DNA from: an uncultured Chloroflexota bacterium
Lineage (GTDB): Bacteria > Chloroflexota > Chloroflexia > Chloroflexales > Roseiflexaceae
Length of the DNA: 7,943 nucleotides
Direction: 5' to 3'
Assembly (NCBI GenBank): GCA_937876225.1
Contig: CALFIC010000087.1
Coordinates: 1 to 7,943 of the forward strand
A program made the translations under genes and the position numbers. The notes beneath the pieces were generated by a model. The model did not search any database. It had not been told where the DNA came from and was given only the letters and a program-made list of their open reading frames with translations. Shown here in pieces: positions 1 through 5,637 of the stretch (positions within the stretch are counted from its first letter, which is position 1; each line of letters begins with the position of its first letter).

Positions 1-233
1 AACAAGGTGCCTATGTGACCAGTGTGATTGATGGGGGGCCTGTTGGCAAAGTAGGCATAAAAACCGGTGACATCATTACCAGCTTTGAAGGAATCAAACT
101 TGGTCAGCAAGCATCATTGCGTGGAGTGTTGTTACAATATAAACCAGGTGATGTGGTGAAGTTAACTATTTTGCGTGATAACCAACCCCAAGAGTTTACG
201 GTAACATTGGGTGAACGCCCCAAGTCGAATTAA
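1..233 (+). CDS. HtrA/DegP-type serine protease, C-terminal PDZ domain (5' partial)
   Basis: The reading frame is open from the left edge (first full codon at base 3) to TAA at 231-233, giving about 76 residues. They match the end of a PDZ domain of HtrA-type proteases: G-A-Y-V-T-S-V-I-D-G-G-P, then G-I-K-T-G-D-I-I-T-S-F-E-G, and a final strand K-L-T-I-L-R-D near the C-terminus. In this family the PDZ follows a trypsin-like protease domain and binds exposed C-termini of misfolded or regulatory substrates, usually outside the cytoplasmic membrane. The protease domain lies upstream of the window, so catalytic residues cannot be checked. Another PDZ protein, such as a C-terminal processing protease, is less likely because the domain sits at the very C-terminus with this HtrA-like pattern. 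The GTG at 15 is an internal codon, not a start. Confidence 0.85.
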   Translation, partial: QGAYVTSVIDGGPVGKVGIKTGDIITSFEGIKLGQQASLRGVLLQYKPGDVVKLTILRDNQPQEFTVTLGERPKSN

Positions 234-236
234 TTG

Positions 237-257
237 CTAGTTGGCTCATGCCACTAG
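237..257 (+). other. Short stem-loop between the HtrA stop and the FGGY kinase
   Basis: CTAGTTGGC (237-245) pairs with GCCACTAG (250-257) around a TCAT loop, with one bulged T. It starts four bases after the HtrA stop and ends six bases before the ribosome binding site of the next gene. No U-run follows, so it is not a convincing intrinsic terminator. It could be a processing or mRNA-stability hairpin, or chance. Confidence 0.3.
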
Positions 258-262
258 TGTGG

Positions 263-268
263 TAGGAG
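263..268 (+). promoter_or_regulatory. Ribosome binding site that sets the FGGY kinase start
   Basis: TAGGAG lies five bases before ATG 274. An in-frame TTG at 241 would add 11 residues, but it falls inside the stem-loop and has no Shine-Dalgarno sequence, so ATG 274 is the better start. Confidence 0.7.
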
Positions 269-273
269 CCAAT

Positions 274-1770
274 ATGCAATCGATTGCAATTACCGATGCC
301 GTTCATCCACTGGTACTCACACTTGATGTGGGTACCAGCGCCGTGCGTTTGCTCTGTTTTGATGCACGGGCCCGCCAAATCACGGGCATCGATGCACGCC
401 GCCCAATCGACGTCTACAGCGATGCCCATGGTGCCGCGGAAATTGATATTACCGCATTGGGTGCCCAATGTGATGCCGTCATTGATATGGTGCTAAGTCA
501 ACTCGGTCCTGCCATCCAATATGTGACAGCGATTGCCGTTGATACGATGGCCACGACGATGGTGGGGATTGCCCCAGATGGCACCCCCGTCGGTCCATTG
601 CGCACCTATGCCGATACCCAAAGTGCGGGTGCGGCGCAACAACTGCGCCGGCAATACCGCGAAGCAGACTATCACGATGCGACGGGCTGTTTGCTCCGCC
701 CCAATTATTGGCCAGCGCGTATCCGCTGGCTCCAATCACAACGTCCCCACGAATGGCACACCGCCAGCATGTGGATGACACTAGGAGAATACCTCGAATG
801 GCGGTGGTTAGGGATCCGGCGCGTAACCCCTAGCACTGCAGCCTGGACAGGCTTGCTCGATCGCACGACATTGACGTGGCACCCCGATTGGCTGGCTACG
901 GTAGGTATGCCAAGCAACGCATTGGCGCCAGTGGTCGATGTCGATGTGGCGCATACCGGGTTGTTGCCGGCCTGGGCCACACGCTGGCCAGATCTCGCCC
1001 ACGTGCAATGGTTCCCGGCGATTGGTGATGGGGCGGCGGCGAATGTCGGCAGTGGCTGTAGTGATTCCCGTCATTTGGCATTGACCGTGGGGACGACTGG
1101 TGCGATGCGGATTGCTATCCCAGGTACTCCCCCGCCCTCCGCAGGACTATGGTGCTATCGGATCGATCGCCATACCGCATTGGTTGGTGGTGCCACCAGC
1201 GAAGGGGGGAATATTTATCAATGGATGCGTGATACGTTGCAGTTTGGCAACCAAAATGATGACGCCATCGAAGCGCAATTGGCGGCGTATGTGCCAGACA
1301 GCCACGGCTTGACGATATTGCCGTTGTGGGCGGGCGAACGGAGCCCTGGTTGGGCTGGTGATGCTCGCGCTACGATCCACGGCATGCATTTAGGAACCAC
1401 GCCACTCGATTTGTTGCGGGCGGCCTTTGAGGCGATGGCCCTGCGCTTTGGCCAAATTGCCGCCAGCCTGCCGGCAAGTGACGGCGTGATTGCCAGTGGC
1501 GGGGCGTTGCTCCGTTCGCCGACGTGGTTGCAGATTTGTGCCGACGTGCTGGGCCGCCCTGTGACGGCGTCGGCAGTGGTCGAAGCTACTGCCCGTGGGG
1601 TGGCGTTACTGGCACTCCGTAGCCTTGGTGTGATTGGACGATTGGACGAAATCGCCCCACCCCTCGCCGCCACCTATCAGCCGGATATGTCGACGCATGC
1701 CATATATCAGCGGGCAGCCCAGCGCCAACACGCGCTCTATGCCCTTTTTTATCGCGGTAGTGTGGAGTAG
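274..1770 (+). CDS. FGGY-family carbohydrate kinase, probably gluconokinase-like
   Basis: This 498-residue protein has the usual FGGY kinase length and two-domain layout. The family phosphorylates a sugar, polyol or sugar acid with ATP in the cytoplasm. Visible motifs (numbered from ATG 274) are the first phosphate-binding loop D18-V-G-T-S-A-V-R25; a substrate-region stretch T-G-C-L-L-R-P-N-Y-W-P-A-R near residues 137-149; the putative catalytic base D252 in A-I-G-D-G-A-A-A-N-V-G; the second phosphate loop V-G-T-T-G near 272-276; the G-E-R-S-P-G-W element at 354-360; and the adenosine motif A-S-G-G-A near 407-411. The GERSPGW and GDGAAANVGSG elements resemble bacterial gluconokinases more than glycerol kinases. 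Xylulokinase-like or other sugar specificity cannot be excluded. It starts 40 bases after the HtrA gene, and I see no clear promoter in that gap, so the two may be co-transcribed. No sugar transporter or dehydrogenase is adjacent to settle the substrate. Confidence 0.85.
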   Translation: MQSIAITDAVHPLVLTLDVGTSAVRLLCFDARARQITGIDARRPIDVYSDAHGAAEIDITALGAQCDAVIDMVLSQLGPAIQYVTAIAVDTMATTMVGIAPDGTPVGPLRTYADTQSAGAAQQLRRQYREADYHDATGCLLRPNYWPARIRWLQSQRPHEWHTASMWMTLGEYLEWRWLGIRRVTPSTAAWTGLLDRTTLTWHPDWLATVGMPSNALAPVVDVDVAHTGLLPAWATRWPDLAHVQWFPAIGDGAAANVGSGCSDSRHLALTVGTTGAMRIAIPGTPPPSAGLWCYRIDRHTALVGGATSEGGNIYQWMRDTLQFGNQNDDAIEAQLAAYVPDSHGLTILPLWAGERSPGWAGDARATIHGMHLGTTPLDLLRAAFEAMALRFGQIAASLPASDGVIASGGALLRSPTWLQICADVLGRPVTASAVVEATARGVALLALRSLGVIGRLDEIAPPLAATYQPDMSTHAIYQRAAQRQHALYALFYRGSVE

Positions 1771-1790
1771 TGTTATTGCCGTGATGACAG

Positions 1791-1821
1791 TTGAACTCAC
1801 AGTGCAAAAAAATGCTAGACT
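1791..1821 (+). promoter_or_regulatory. Putative promoter of the DsbA-fold / GNAT / racemase / kinase operon
   Basis: TTGAAC at 1791-1796 is a plausible -35. TGC-TAGACT at 1813-1821 is an extended -10. The spacer is 19 bases, longer than the usual 17, and the TG extension may compensate. Transcription would begin near 1828, leaving about 30 bases of leader before ATG 1859. A small near-palindrome AGTT-G-AACT (1789-1797) overlaps the -35. Assigned by eye only. Confidence 0.45.
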
Positions 1822-1858
1822 ACAAAGGTCGTGAATTTTATTTTAATGGAGTAATTCC

Positions 1859-2479
1859 ATGCAATTGACCGTATTTTCTGATTTTTTGTGCCCATATGCG
1901 TGGCGCGCCTCACGCTGGTTGGATATGGTCGTCGCCCAACGTCCCGAAGTGATGATTGACTGGCGTTATTTCTCGCTCGAGCAAGTCAACACGCCGGCGG
2001 ATTCGGCTTGGAAGGTCTGGGATCAAGATGGTGACGGCTATGCCCGTCACGATGGTACGACGACGTGGGGTGGGTTGCATGGGTTTTGGGCTGCAGAAGC
2101 AGTCCGCCGCCAATCACCAGCACTGTTCAGTACCTTCCGGACGGCGTTGTATGATGCCCGCCACCAAGACAAAATCGCCTTGAATGAACGCGCTCCAGTG
2201 GCTGCGGTCGCTGCCAAGTGCGGTGTCGATATGGCACGATTCACCGTCGATACCTACGACAAAAGCTTGTTAGCCGTCTTGCAGCGTGACCACGAATATG
2301 CTCGGGCGCAATATACCTGCTTTGGGGTGCCGACGCTTTGTTTCGACGATCGCAATGCGGTATACGTCAAATTGAGCGAAATCATCGATCCGGCGCAGGC
2401 CTTGCCGTTGTTTGACGATATTGCGGGGAACTTCACCACGCGTCCGTGGCTGGTCGAACTCAAGCGCCCAAATCCCTAA
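1859..2479 (+). CDS. DsbA-fold thioredoxin-superfamily protein with one active-site cysteine
   Basis: This 206-residue protein opens with a thioredoxin-fold strand and active-site loop V-F-S-D-F-L-C11-P-Y-A-W, and has the cis-proline loop G156-V-P158-T159 late in the sequence, as in DsbA, FrnE and 2-hydroxychromene-2-carboxylate isomerase relatives. The helical insertion between them is rich in A-A-E-A-V-R-R and R-H-Q-D-K patterns typical of this subgroup. The usual CxxC is reduced to C-P-Y-A, so it cannot make the normal active-site disulfide. It may be a monothiol or glutathione-dependent enzyme or isomerase. No signal peptide is visible, so it is probably cytoplasmic. Residues 55-60 (D-Q-D-G-D-G) look like a DxDxDG calcium loop, but the glutamate at loop position 12 is absent. 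ATG 1859 is preceded by GGAG at 1848-1851. It is the first gene of a four-gene operon, 13 bases before the acyltransferase. The fold is clear; the reaction is unknown. Confidence 0.8.
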   Translation: MQLTVFSDFLCPYAWRASRWLDMVVAQRPEVMIDWRYFSLEQVNTPADSAWKVWDQDGDGYARHDGTTTWGGLHGFWAAEAVRRQSPALFSTFRTALYDARHQDKIALNERAPVAAVAAKCGVDMARFTVDTYDKSLLAVLQRDHEYARAQYTCFGVPTLCFDDRNAVYVKLSEIIDPAQALPLFDDIAGNFTTRPWLVELKRPNP

Positions 2480-2492
2480 ATGAGGTGGTGGT

Positions 2493-3329
2493 ATGGCCAT
2501 TACGATTCGCCCAATTACCGATTTGACCGGGTGTGCCGATTTACAAATGGTACACAATGTCATTTGGGGCAACAGTGAAGACGAAATCATTCCTACTCAT
2601 GTGCTGATTACTTGGGCCACCAACAATTGTGTGTTGTTGGGGGCCTATGACAGCGATGGTCCGCTGGCGGCGCATGGGATGGTAGGGTTTGCCTTGGGGT
2701 GGTATGGGGTTTATCATACCCCTACCCCCCAACTCAAATACTGTAGTCATATTGTGGGTGTGTTACCCGAATACCGTGGGCGTGATATTGGTTTGCGCCT
2801 CAAACTTGCCCAACGCGAGACGATTTTGCGTGATGGGCAGACCAATCTGATGAGCTGGACGTACGACCCACTACAAATCGTCAACGGCAATTTCAATATT
2901 CATCGCCTTGGGTCGGTCTGTCATACCTACAAACGCGATGTCTATGGCGAAATGAATGATGCCTTGAATGCTGGTGCCCCCAGCGACCGCTTCCAGGTGG
3001 ATTGGCACATGGAAAGTGCCCGGGTCACCCAGCACCTCGGACAACAATTTGTGACTTGGGATGCCAACGAATTGGTGTATCCGGTGAGTGTGCGTGATAA
3101 TATGCCCTATGCCGAGATGATGCCGGCCTGGGATGGCCAAGCGGTTGCGTTACCATTACCAGAGCAACTTGCCATGTTGCGTACCCACGACAAAACCCGC
3201 TTGTTGGCGTGGCGTATGATGCAACGGAACTACGTCGAAGCGGGCTTTGCTGCCGGCTACCAGGTGGTTGATTGTGTGCAGGTGCCTGGGCGAGGGTGGC
3301 AGTATATTTTGATGCCCGAAGTGCAGTAG
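2493..3329 (+). CDS. GNAT-family N-acyltransferase of the COG3375 type, probable D-amino acid N-succinyltransferase
   Basis: A 278-residue protein of the GNAT superfamily. The acyl-CoA pyrophosphate loop is V-G-V-L-P-E-Y-R95-G-R-D-I-G100, followed by the helix L-R-L-K-L-A-Q-R. It continues with family-specific blocks: W122-T-Y-D-P-L-Q near 122-128, F134-N-I-H-R-L-G140, Y-G-E-M-N-D near 151-156, and P163-S-D-R-F-Q-V-D-W171. I recognise this pattern as the predicted-acetyltransferase family COG3375, whose genes often sit beside NSAR/OSBS racemases. In Geobacillus a member transfers succinyl from succinyl-CoA to D-amino acids. Here the racemase gene follows after 32 bases, which supports that role, but the acyl donor and acceptor are inferred. 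The canonical RxxGxG loop carries D98 in place of the first glycine. A ribosome binding site GAGGTGG (2482-2488) precedes ATG 2493. Cytoplasmic; no signal peptide. Confidence 0.8.
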   Translation: MAITIRPITDLTGCADLQMVHNVIWGNSEDEIIPTHVLITWATNNCVLLGAYDSDGPLAAHGMVGFALGWYGVYHTPTPQLKYCSHIVGVLPEYRGRDIGLRLKLAQRETILRDGQTNLMSWTYDPLQIVNGNFNIHRLGSVCHTYKRDVYGEMNDALNAGAPSDRFQVDWHMESARVTQHLGQQFVTWDANELVYPVSVRDNMPYAEMMPAWDGQAVALPLPEQLAMLRTHDKTRLLAWRMMQRNYVEAGFAAGYQVVDCVQVPGRGWQYILMPEVQ

Positions 3330-3348
3330 GGTGTGGAAGTGGTAAGAC

Positions 3349-3355
3349 AAAGGAG
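3349..3355 (+). promoter_or_regulatory. Ribosome binding site that sets the racemase start
   Basis: AAAGGAG lies six bases before ATG 3362. The frame is open further upstream to a non-ATG codon at 3272, inside the acyltransferase gene, but those 30 extra residues do not resemble the family. ATG 3362 gives the normal N-terminus. Confidence 0.8.
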
Positions 3356-3361
3356 TCTGTG

Positions 3362-4471
3362 ATGCGAATCCAGCATGTTGAGATGCGGCGAATTGATTTG
3401 CCCTATGTGTCCCCATTTGAAACCAGTGGCTGGCGTGAAGAAGGCAGCCACGCCATCGTCATGCGGATTCACGCTGATGGCGTCGATGGCTGGGGCGAAG
3501 CGCCGGTTGGCCCATTACCGTGGTACAACGAAGAAACCTCCACGACGGTAATGGCCATGGTCAACGAGATTTTGGCACCGATGTTGATGCGCCAAGATAT
3601 CACTGACCCCACCGACGTACAACGGATTTTTGCGCCAGTGCGTGCCAATCGTATGGCCCAAGCTGGCCTCGAATTTGCCGTCTGGGATTGGTTTGGGCGT
3701 GCCCGCCAACAAAGCCTCAAGCAGATGCTGGGTGGCGTGCGTGAGCGCGTCAGTGTGGGCGTGAGTGTCGGCATCCAAAAAGACATTGATACCTTGCTCA
3801 AGGTGGTTGCCGGCTATATCGATAATGGCTACCAACGGATTAAACTCAAAATCAAACCAGGCTGGGACATCGAACCAACCCGCGCGGTGCGATCTGCCTG
3901 GCCAAATATCATGCTCCAAGTCGACGCCAACAGCATTTATACGCTCGATCATGCTGAGCATTTGGCGCAACTCGACGAATTCGGCTTGCTGTTGATCGAA
4001 CAGCCGTTGGCCCACGACGATATCATCGACCATGCCAAGTTGCAGCGTGCGTTGCAGACCCCCATTTGTCTCGACGAAAGCATTGTGTCGCCCGAACATG
4101 CCCGTTGGGCGATTGAATTGCGCGCCTGTGGTGTGATTAATATCAAACCTGCGCGGGTCGGTGGCTTTGCGGCCTCGAAGCAAATCCACGACATGGCTAT
4201 GGCCGCCGACATCCCGGTGTGGTGTGGTGGCATGCTCGAAACCGGCATCGGTCGGGCTGCCAATGTCGCGCTTGCCAGCTTGCCCAACTTTGTGTTGCCG
4301 GGCGACATTAGCGCCAATGCCCGCTACTACAAACGCGACGTCGTCACCAATCCATTTACGTTGAATAACGACAGCACGTTGACGGTGCCCGATAGTATTG
4401 CCAATGGTGCCGAAATCGACATGGAATACCTCGAGTCGGTTACGACCCAGAAAGTGCTCATCAAGGCATGA
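3362..4471 (+). CDS. N-succinylamino acid racemase / o-succinylbenzoate synthase (enolase superfamily)
   Basis: This 369-residue protein has the family's typical length. An N-terminal capping domain (about 1-125) is followed by a (beta/alpha)7-beta barrel. Catalytic elements are all present: K161-x-K163 in R-I-K-L-K-I-K-P-G-W-D, with K163 and K262 as the two acid/base lysines; metal ligands D188 (V-D-A-N), E213 (I-E-Q-P-L) and D238 (L-D-E-S); then N-I-K262-P-A-R265-V-G-G and W-C-G-G-M-L-E-T-G-I-G-R-A. R265 corresponds to the second-shell arginine that the literature ties to racemase activity in promiscuous NSAR/OSBS enzymes. The reaction would be Mg-dependent racemisation of N-succinyl amino acids and/or dehydration of SHCHC to o-succinylbenzoate in menaquinone synthesis. 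The adjacent acyltransferase and the lack of other men genes favour the racemase role, but sequence alone cannot exclude MenC function. Its TGA overlaps the start of the next gene. Confidence 0.88.
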   Translation: MRIQHVEMRRIDLPYVSPFETSGWREEGSHAIVMRIHADGVDGWGEAPVGPLPWYNEETSTTVMAMVNEILAPMLMRQDITDPTDVQRIFAPVRANRMAQAGLEFAVWDWFGRARQQSLKQMLGGVRERVSVGVSVGIQKDIDTLLKVVAGYIDNGYQRIKLKIKPGWDIEPTRAVRSAWPNIMLQVDANSIYTLDHAEHLAQLDEFGLLLIEQPLAHDDIIDHAKLQRALQTPICLDESIVSPEHARWAIELRACGVINIKPARVGGFAASKQIHDMAMAADIPVWCGGMLETGIGRAANVALASLPNFVLPGDISANARYYKRDVVTNPFTLNNDSTLTVPDSIANGAEIDMEYLESVTTQKVLIKA

Positions 4472-5022
4472 GTGCCCGTGTCGTCATCGTCAATGGTCTC
4501 CCCGGGGTCGGCAAAACCACCCAAGCCCAGGCGTTAGCCACGGGCTTGGGTTGGCCACTGGTGACCAAAGACATGTTCAAAGAATCGTTGTTTGATTCGT
4601 TGGGCTGGAGCGACCGGGATTGGTCACGCAAATTGAGCAAAGCCAGCATGGATTTGTTGTTTGTGTGGCTGGAGCGTGAGTTGCAGGCGGGGCGTGACTG
4701 TGTCATCGAAGCCAACTTTGAGGCCGAGCGTGACACGCCGCGCTTTGCGGCGCTAGCCGCGCGCTATGCAGTGCAATGGGTCCAAGTACTGGTGGTATGT
4801 GACGGTGACACATTGTGGCAACGCCATATCGCCCGTGGCAATGATGGTTCACGGCACCCCGGCCACCAAGAAGCCGCCGTGGCGCTCGAATTGCGTGAAC
4901 GCTTGCTGACTGGACGAGTAGCACCACTGCAGCTTGACGCGCCGTGTATTGAGCTGGATACGACTGATTTTATGAAAATCGATGCTGTCGATGTAATACA
5001 ACGTGTGCGTGATTACTTGTAA
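4468..5022 (+). CDS. Small P-loop kinase (AAA_33 / zeta-toxin-like fold)
   Basis: A 184-residue nucleoside-triphosphate-binding protein. The Walker A is G10-L-P-G-V-G-K16-T17-T18. T33-K34-D35 follows, placed where related small-molecule kinases have a substrate-binding or base aspartate. The second strand-end motif is V-I-E81-A-N-F84. An arginine-rich lid R119-H-I-A-R123-G ends in S-R129-H-P-G-H133, a pattern frequent in AAA_33 family kinases. These phosphorylate small molecules such as sugars, nucleosides or antibiotics, or in zeta toxins UDP-N-acetylglucosamine. The substrate here is unknown. ATG 4468 overlaps the racemase TGA (ATGA), so translation is probably coupled to the racemase. No antitoxin gene is adjacent, so a toxin role is unlikely. 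Cytoplasmic; no membrane segment. Confidence 0.75.
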   Translation: MSARVVIVNGLPGVGKTTQAQALATGLGWPLVTKDMFKESLFDSLGWSDRDWSRKLSKASMDLLFVWLERELQAGRDCVIEANFEAERDTPRFAALAARYAVQWVQVLVVCDGDTLWQRHIARGNDGSRHPGHQEAAVALELRERLLTGRVAPLQLDAPCIELDTTDFMKIDAVDVIQRVRDYL

Positions 5023-5025
5023 TGG

Positions 5026-5083
5026 TAGATTTTTATTTTATTGGTATCAATCAAAAACAGTGCCCAAAAATAAAATAAATCTA
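5026..5083 (+). repeat. AT-rich imperfect inverted repeat after the operon
   Basis: The arm at 5026-5044 (TAGATTT...ATTTTATT...GG) is complementary to 5064-5083 (CC...AATAAAAT...AAATCTA) apart from small bulges of two to three bases; the loop is about 19 bases. It begins three bases after the kinase stop. The stem is nearly all A-T, with no GC core and no clean U-run, so it is a weak terminator candidate and may instead be a regulatory site for the cupin gene. Confidence 0.45.
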
Positions 5084-5128
5084 TGGTGTGATAAGGAAGA
5101 GCGCAATTTTTTCTATATTGGGTATCAA
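5039..5128 (+). repeat. Direct repeat pair TATTG(G)GTATCAA
   Basis: TATTGGTATCAA at 5039-5050 recurs as TATTGGGTATCAA at 5116-5128, differing by one inserted G. Start-to-start spacing is 77 bases. The second copy lies just upstream of the putative cupin -10. Paired sites of this kind suit a regulator that loops or binds cooperatively, but this AT-rich stretch makes chance matches easier. Confidence 0.35.
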
Positions 5129-5137
5129 CAGATTCGT

Positions 5138-5143
5138 TATACT
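5138..5143 (+). promoter_or_regulatory. Putative -10 element for the cupin gene
   Basis: TATACT is a good -10 match, giving a start near 5150 and about 30 bases of leader before ATG 5180. No good -35 sits at 17 bases; TTGGGT (5118-5123) would leave only 14. That arrangement would suit an activator-dependent promoter. Confidence 0.3.
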
Positions 5144-5179
5144 TTTATCTGAGTAGGATTATATAGCGAGAGGTACGTT

Positions 5180-5569
5180 ATGCAGTGGCACGTCGACACG
5201 ATTCCATGGCAAGAAATAGGCAATGATGGCACCAAATATGCGTTACTCGATGGTGCCCGTGATGGGTCGAGTCTGTCATTTAGTTATGCGTTTGCGATTC
5301 CAGCGGGATTTTGGGATCCGTCGCATTGGCACACCCAAACGGCCCATGTGTTTGTGATGAAGGGGACGCTGTATTTGGGGTATGGCACGCAAATGGATAT
5401 TGGTCAAGCCACAGCATACCCGGCGGGGAGCTATGTGATTGTGCCGGCAAATGCCGTGCATTTCGATGGCAGTGACGAAGATACGATTATTCTGGGGGTG
5501 GTGAATGGGGCCTGGCGCACACACTATGTTGATAGCCAGCATGTCCCTTCGGCTGGGACACCAGAATAA
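5180..5569 (+). CDS. Single-domain cupin protein with a four-histidine metal site
   Basis: A 129-residue one-domain cupin. The first motif reads G43-F-W-D-P-S-H49-W-H51-T-Q-T-A-H56-V-F-V-M-K-G62, and the second G83-S-Y-V-I-V-P89-A-N-A-V-H94. In canonical cupins the first motif is HxHxxxxE; here the glutamate position holds H56, so the site would have four histidines (49, 51, 56, 94). This still binds a divalent metal in several cupin subfamilies. Between the motifs, G-T-L-Y-L-G-Y-G forms the expected beta turn. There is no DNA-binding domain and no signal peptide, so it is likely a cytoplasmic metal-dependent enzyme or small-molecule-binding protein of unknown substrate. The ribosome binding site is GAGAGG (5168-5173), six bases before the ATG. 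It sits alone between two putative promoters, so it is probably its own transcription unit. Confidence 0.75.
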   Translation: MQWHVDTIPWQEIGNDGTKYALLDGARDGSSLSFSYAFAIPAGFWDPSHWHTQTAHVFVMKGTLYLGYGTQMDIGQATAYPAGSYVIVPANAVHFDGSDEDTIILGVVNGAWRTHYVDSQHVPSAGTPE

Positions 5570-5583
5570 TTGCATGGTACAAT
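5555..5583 (+). promoter_or_regulatory. Putative promoter of the lipoprotein protease
   Basis: GGGACA (5555-5560) and an extended -10 TGG-TACAAT (5575-5583) are separated by 17 bases. The -35 lies inside the end of the cupin gene. Transcription would start near 5590, leaving about 48 bases before ATG 5638. The TGn-TAnAnT form resembles the operon promoter at 1813-1821. Confidence 0.42.
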
Positions 5584-5637
5584 ACCGCAACGTTGCGCAT
5601 TGCTATCATATGATGCGTTCCGTTTGCGAGGGAGATT

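Noticed and set aside
241..273. Upstream TTG start for the FGGY kinase, adding 11 residues
   Set aside because: It has no ribosome binding site and falls in a stem-loop; ATG 274 has TAGGAG at good spacing and gives the family N-terminus.
1218..1673. Long minus-strand open frame opposite the FGGY kinase
   Set aside because: It is a composition shadow: no recognisable domain, and the plus strand carries a full kinase with all motifs.
3272..3361. Racemase start inside the acyltransferase gene
   Set aside because: The extra 30 residues do not resemble the family, and AAAGGAG precedes ATG 3362.
3515..4189. 224-codon minus-strand open frame opposite the racemase
   Set aside because: The plus frame has all catalytic residues of the enolase superfamily; the antisense product has no recognisable motif.
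4468..5022. Zeta-type toxin of a toxin-antitoxin pair
   Set aside because: The fold is related, but no small antitoxin gene is adjacent and the gene is coupled to a metabolic enzyme.
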